A stretch of DNA of 23,659 nt. Source: Candidatus Cloacimonadota bacterium. GTDB lineage: Bacteria > Cloacimonadota > Cloacimonadia > Cloacimonadales > Cloacimonadaceae. The DNA lies in the NCBI GenBank assembly GCA_023392795.1, contig JAEWNJ010000011.1:1-23659 (forward strand), given 5' to 3'. A program made the translations under genes and the position numbers. Position 1 is the first letter of the stretch. Each line of letters starts with the position of its first letter. A model generated the notes under the pieces. That model was given only the letters and a program-made list of their open reading frames with translations, did not search any database and was not told the DNA's origin. Below are positions 21,131 to 23,659 of the stretch, piece after piece.

Positions 21131-22471
21131 ATGTGTAGAAAGATAGTTCTGTTTGTTATTCTCGTGCTGCCGTTGTTGCTTTTGGCTCAGGAAATGCCGT
21201 TTCGGGTAAACTCTTCTTCAAAGTTCAGCGTTTCCAGTATGATCGGCAAGGTGGAGATTGATTCCACCAAGTATTACCAGTTGCGTTTGATCCAGGAAGT
21301 AGCATACAAGAAGCTTGGTTTGGGGCTGGATCTGGATTTTCTCTTTGATAAAAACTACCACATCAAGAAAAGTGATTGGGATCACATCGACGATATCCTG
21401 GGCAAGATCTACTATGTGCGTTACGGCGAGCCCGGCGATCTCTATTACGGGCATTTTGGCGGTTTTCCCAAACGCTCGGTGCGCAACGGGCTGGTGATGC
21501 ACAACTATTCCAATATGTTTTACTACCCCGATCAGCGTAACAATGGGCTGCTCCTGGGGGTCAATCCAAGAATCAAGATGAAGCCGGAAATCGAGGTCTT
21601 CAGTTCCGATATCATTCACATGCCGATCTTTTCCTTTAGCGGGCATTTCAAGCCGCTGCCGGATTCTACCATCCAGTATATCAAGGATCTGGAGCTGGGG
21701 ATGGCGGTATTTTCCGATCGTAACCAAAAGGGCAATCTGAAATACACTCTGGCGGATTCCCTGTATCACGCAGTCGATCGTGGCGATCCGGAAGCGCTCA
21801 CTATCCTGAGTTTTGACTATACCCTGCCCATCCTGAATACAGATAAATTCGTGCTGGGAAACTATGCCGAAGTGGCGCATATCATCGATCACGGGACGGG
21901 GTTCATCCTGCCCGGCTTGTATCTGGATCTGGATTATGTGAAGCTGAATCTGGAATATCGCAAGCATGGCGATAGCTTTATCAACGGCTATTTTGACCAT
22001 TTCTATGAAGAAGAGCGTTGTGTAGCTGTGCAGCAAGCCGACAGCACATATATATTGGTAACCAAAGAAGACACTCTGCAAGATGCTCGGGCTGCCTATG
22101 GATTTTATGGCAAGCTGGAAGGCAAGATCGGGGAGCGCCTGAAAGCCATGCTGGCCTGGCAAAACATGTATGGCGATGAAGTAACCCACGGAAAATCTAT
22201 GTGGTTCAGCCTGTGGGTAGATACGCGTTACGGCCTGCTGGAAAACGTCTCCTTCGCCTATAGCAAGACCAGGGTAAATGAATTGAAACTGGGAAGGATT
22301 GCGGTTCCGCGAGCTCAAATGAGCGCCAGCTTCACTCTCAGCCTCAGCGAGAAACGACGTTTCTTCCTGATCGGCAAATACAGCGAGAAATACAAAGACA
22401 AGGAAGGCGGAATCAACTGGCTGAAAGACACCAAGCGTTCTGTGGGAGTAGGGGTAAAGGTTACTTTCTGA
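21131..22471 (+). CDS. Probable outer-membrane beta-barrel protein of unknown function
   Basis: 446 aa. Residues 1-19 are a signal peptide (MCRKIVLFVILVLPLLLLAQ). The rest is a series of alternating-pattern beta-strands ending in a terminal Phe (GVGVKVTF-stop), the usual barrel-assembly signal. There are many Tyr and Asp residues (YYVRYGEPGDLYYGHFGGF; LDLDYVKLNLEYRKHG) and no enzyme motif I recognise. Length suits a barrel of about 16-18 strands. AAGGAG lies 9 nt before the ATG, a strong promoter precedes it and a 12-bp hairpin follows, so it is a single-gene unit. A long open frame on the other strand (21218-22540) is a shadow. A porin-like or surface role is a guess. Confidence 0.85.
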   Translation: MCRKIVLFVILVLPLLLLAQEMPFRVNSSSKFSVSSMIGKVEIDSTKYYQLRLIQEVAYKKLGLGLDLDFLFDKNYHIKKSDWDHIDDILGKIYYVRYGEPGDLYYGHFGGFPKRSVRNGLVMHNYSNMFYYPDQRNNGLLLGVNPRIKMKPEIEVFSSDIIHMPIFSFSGHFKPLPDSTIQYIKDLELGMAVFSDRNQKGNLKYTLADSLYHAVDRGDPEALTILSFDYTLPILNTDKFVLGNYAEVAHIIDHGTGFILPGLYLDLDYVKLNLEYRKHGDSFINGYFDHFYEEERCVAVQQADSTYILVTKEDTLQDARAAYGFYGKLEGKIGERLKAMLAWQNMYGDEVTHGKSMWFSLWVDTRYGLLENVSFAYSKTRVNELKLGRIAVPRAQMSASFTLSLSEKRRFFLIGKYSEKYKDKEGGINWLKDTKRSVGVGVKVTF

Positions 22472-22504
22472 TCCCCCCGGGAGGAAGGCTCCCATCGCTT
22501 TGAT

Positions 22505-22542
22505 AAATGGCCTCCGGGCGTCATCAGGTTCGGGGGCCATTT
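22505..22542. terminator. Terminator-like hairpin after the outer-membrane protein gene
   Basis: AAATGGCCTCCG (22505-22516) pairs with CGGGGGCCATTT (22531-22542), 12 bp with one T-G pair and a 14-nt loop, 33 nt after the stop. The stem ends in TTT on the plus strand; the T tract is short. Confidence 0.55.
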
Positions 22543-22637
22543 CCCATTACGGACAGGTATCTTGTTAAATAATTTGACATTATCAGCGCGTCTTATCTTG
22601 TTGCGCCAAAGAGAATATTACCGAATTAGGAGAGGAT

Positions 22638-23659
22638 ATGAATCCCTTACTTCGCAAAGACAACCCTCATCGGCTGAAAGCAATCCCCTTTGATGAGATC
22701 AAGCTGGAACACTTCATGCCGGCTTTTGAAGAAGCGTTGAAAATCGCCCGCAAGGAGATTGATGACCTAAGGAACAATCCTGAAGCCCCCACTTTTGAAA
22801 ACACCATCATGTTTCTGGACGACCAGGGTGAAGAGCTGGAATATGCCTCCAGCGTTTATTTTAACCTCCTGGGCGCGCATTCTGATGCCGAGTTTAAGGC
22901 TCTGGCGCAGAAGATTTCCCCGATGCTGGCGGAGTTCAATTCCAGCATAGCCACCGATCCGAAGATCTTTGAGCGCGTGAAAGCGGTGTACGACGCCGAA
23001 GTGGCAGGAAAACAAAGACCCACCTTGCCCAAAGATATGAACGACAAGGAAGCCATCAAAAAGGCTGAACGCTATCGCTTGATCGAACGCCGCTACAAAG
23101 GCTTCATCAGAGGCGGCGCGCTGCTGAGCGATGAGAATAAGAAACGCTTCACCGAGATCGCCATGGAGCTCTCCCAATTGTCACCCAAGTTTAGTGACAA
23201 TGTGCTGAATGCCACAAATGCCTTTGAACTGCATCTCACCGATCCTCAGGACGTGAAAGGCATTCCTGCCGGACCTTTGGAAGCAGCGGCCTTTACCGCA
23301 AAAAAGAAGGGTAAGGACAGCGGCTGGGTCTTCACTTTGCAGCCCTCCAGCTTCAGTCCCTTCATCACCTATTGTCAGAACCGCGAACTTCGCTACAAGA
23401 TGTACCGCGCCTATTCCTCCCGCGCTTTCAACGATGAATACGACAATCAGGACATCATCAAGCGCACTCTGGCCTTGCGCCAGGAAAGAGCCGAGCTGTT
23501 GGGCTACAAATGCCATGCTGAGTACGTTCTGGAAGATCGCATGGCAGAATCCGTGGATAATGCCTTAAACTTCCTGGAAACAGTGTATGAAAAGGCCCTT
23601 CCGGCGGCGAAGAAAGAAGTGGAAGCAGTGGCTGCCTTTGCCAAAGAACTGGATGGCAT
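22638..23659 (+). CDS. dcp: M3 family peptidyl-dipeptidase (Dcp-like), N-terminal part
   Basis: The frame opened by the ATG at 22638 (AGGAGAGG 2-4 nt upstream) runs 340 codons to the right edge with no stop. No signal peptide is seen, so it is probably cytoplasmic. The N-terminal helical region matches the M3A family: IPFDEIKLEHFMPAFEEAL (about 16-34), NNPEAPTFENTI (about 46-57), and LRYKMYRAYSSRAF plus LEDRMAES near the end of the visible part. The HEXXH zinc motif lies beyond the edge, so activity cannot be checked here. Dcp removes C-terminal dipeptides; oligopeptidase A is the main alternative in the family. It fits with the M14 and M42 enzymes upstream as part of peptide breakdown. Confidence 0.92.
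   Translation, partial: MNPLLRKDNPHRLKAIPFDEIKLEHFMPAFEEALKIARKEIDDLRNNPEAPTFENTIMFLDDQGEELEYASSVYFNLLGAHSDAEFKALAQKISPMLAEFNSSIATDPKIFERVKAVYDAEVAGKQRPTLPKDMNDKEAIKKAERYRLIERRYKGFIRGGALLSDENKKRFTEIAMELSQLSPKFSDNVLNATNAFELHLTDPQDVKGIPAGPLEAAAFTAKKKGKDSGWVFTLQPSSFSPFITYCQNRELRYKMYRAYSSRAFNDEYDNQDIIKRTLALRQERAELLGYKCHAEYVLEDRMAESVDNALNFLETVYEKALPAAKKEVEAVAAFAKELDG

Noticed and set aside
21218..22540. A 440-codon open frame on the minus strand opposite the outer-membrane protein gene
   Set aside because: Composition is that of an antisense shadow. The plus strand has the promoter, ribosome site, signal peptide and barrel C-terminus.

Overview
The window looks like a chromosomal segment of a Gram-negative anaerobe of the FCB group, most likely a Candidatus Cloacimonadota (Cloacimonetes/WWE1) member. 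This rests on secreted proteins with a NFPNPFNPETTI...-type FlgD-like C-terminal domain, a PorX-type response regulator, outer-membrane barrels and lipoproteins, and several peptidases that suit an amino-acid-fermenting life. The taxonomic call is inference; no 16S gene is present. The gene complement is mostly chromosomal. I see no transposase, phage gene or CRISPR array.

Layout. From 1 to about 17030 every gene is on the minus strand. (a) 1-985 is the N-terminal part of a secreted beta-rich protein that runs off the left edge and has no stop in the window. (b) 1493-3832 is a large secreted M14 zinc carboxypeptidase with a C-terminal sorting-type domain. (c) 7057 to 3929 is a tight cluster: a PorV/PorQ-like outer-membrane protein, dxr (isoprenoid synthesis) and an M42 aminopeptidase. 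(d) A tRNA with a CAT anticodon and leuS follow. (e) 10017-10793 is a lipoprotein of unknown role. (f) 13381 to 11192 is a coupled pair, an EIIA-Ntr-like/CBS regulator and an ArsB/NhaD-family permease, ended by a long nested hairpin. (g) 17032 to 13480 is a probable four-gene operon: a MORN-repeat secreted protein, panB, an unknown 204-aa helical protein, and porX, ended by a T7-tailed hairpin.

At about 17033-17231 transcription diverges, and all genes to the right are on the plus strand. A protein disulfide oxidoreductase with two CxxC motifs, thioredoxin reductase (trxB) and mutM are packed with 2-nt and -1-nt junctions (17232-19638). Next come a lipid-anchored Cache-domain protein (19915-20715), an outer-membrane beta-barrel-like protein with a clear TTGACA promoter (21131-22471), and the first 340 residues of an M3 peptidyl-dipeptidase (22638 to the right edge, no stop in the window).

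How they fit together. PorX, a PorV/PorQ-like barrel and a carboxypeptidase with a type A-like C-terminal domain together suggest a type IX-like secretion route outside Bacteroidota. The four-gene porX operon and the EIIA-CBS/permease pair are the most interesting regulatory arrangements. Two intergenic regions about 20 kb apart share a palindrome-containing repeat. Most minus-strand promoters shown here are consensus matches by eye only.
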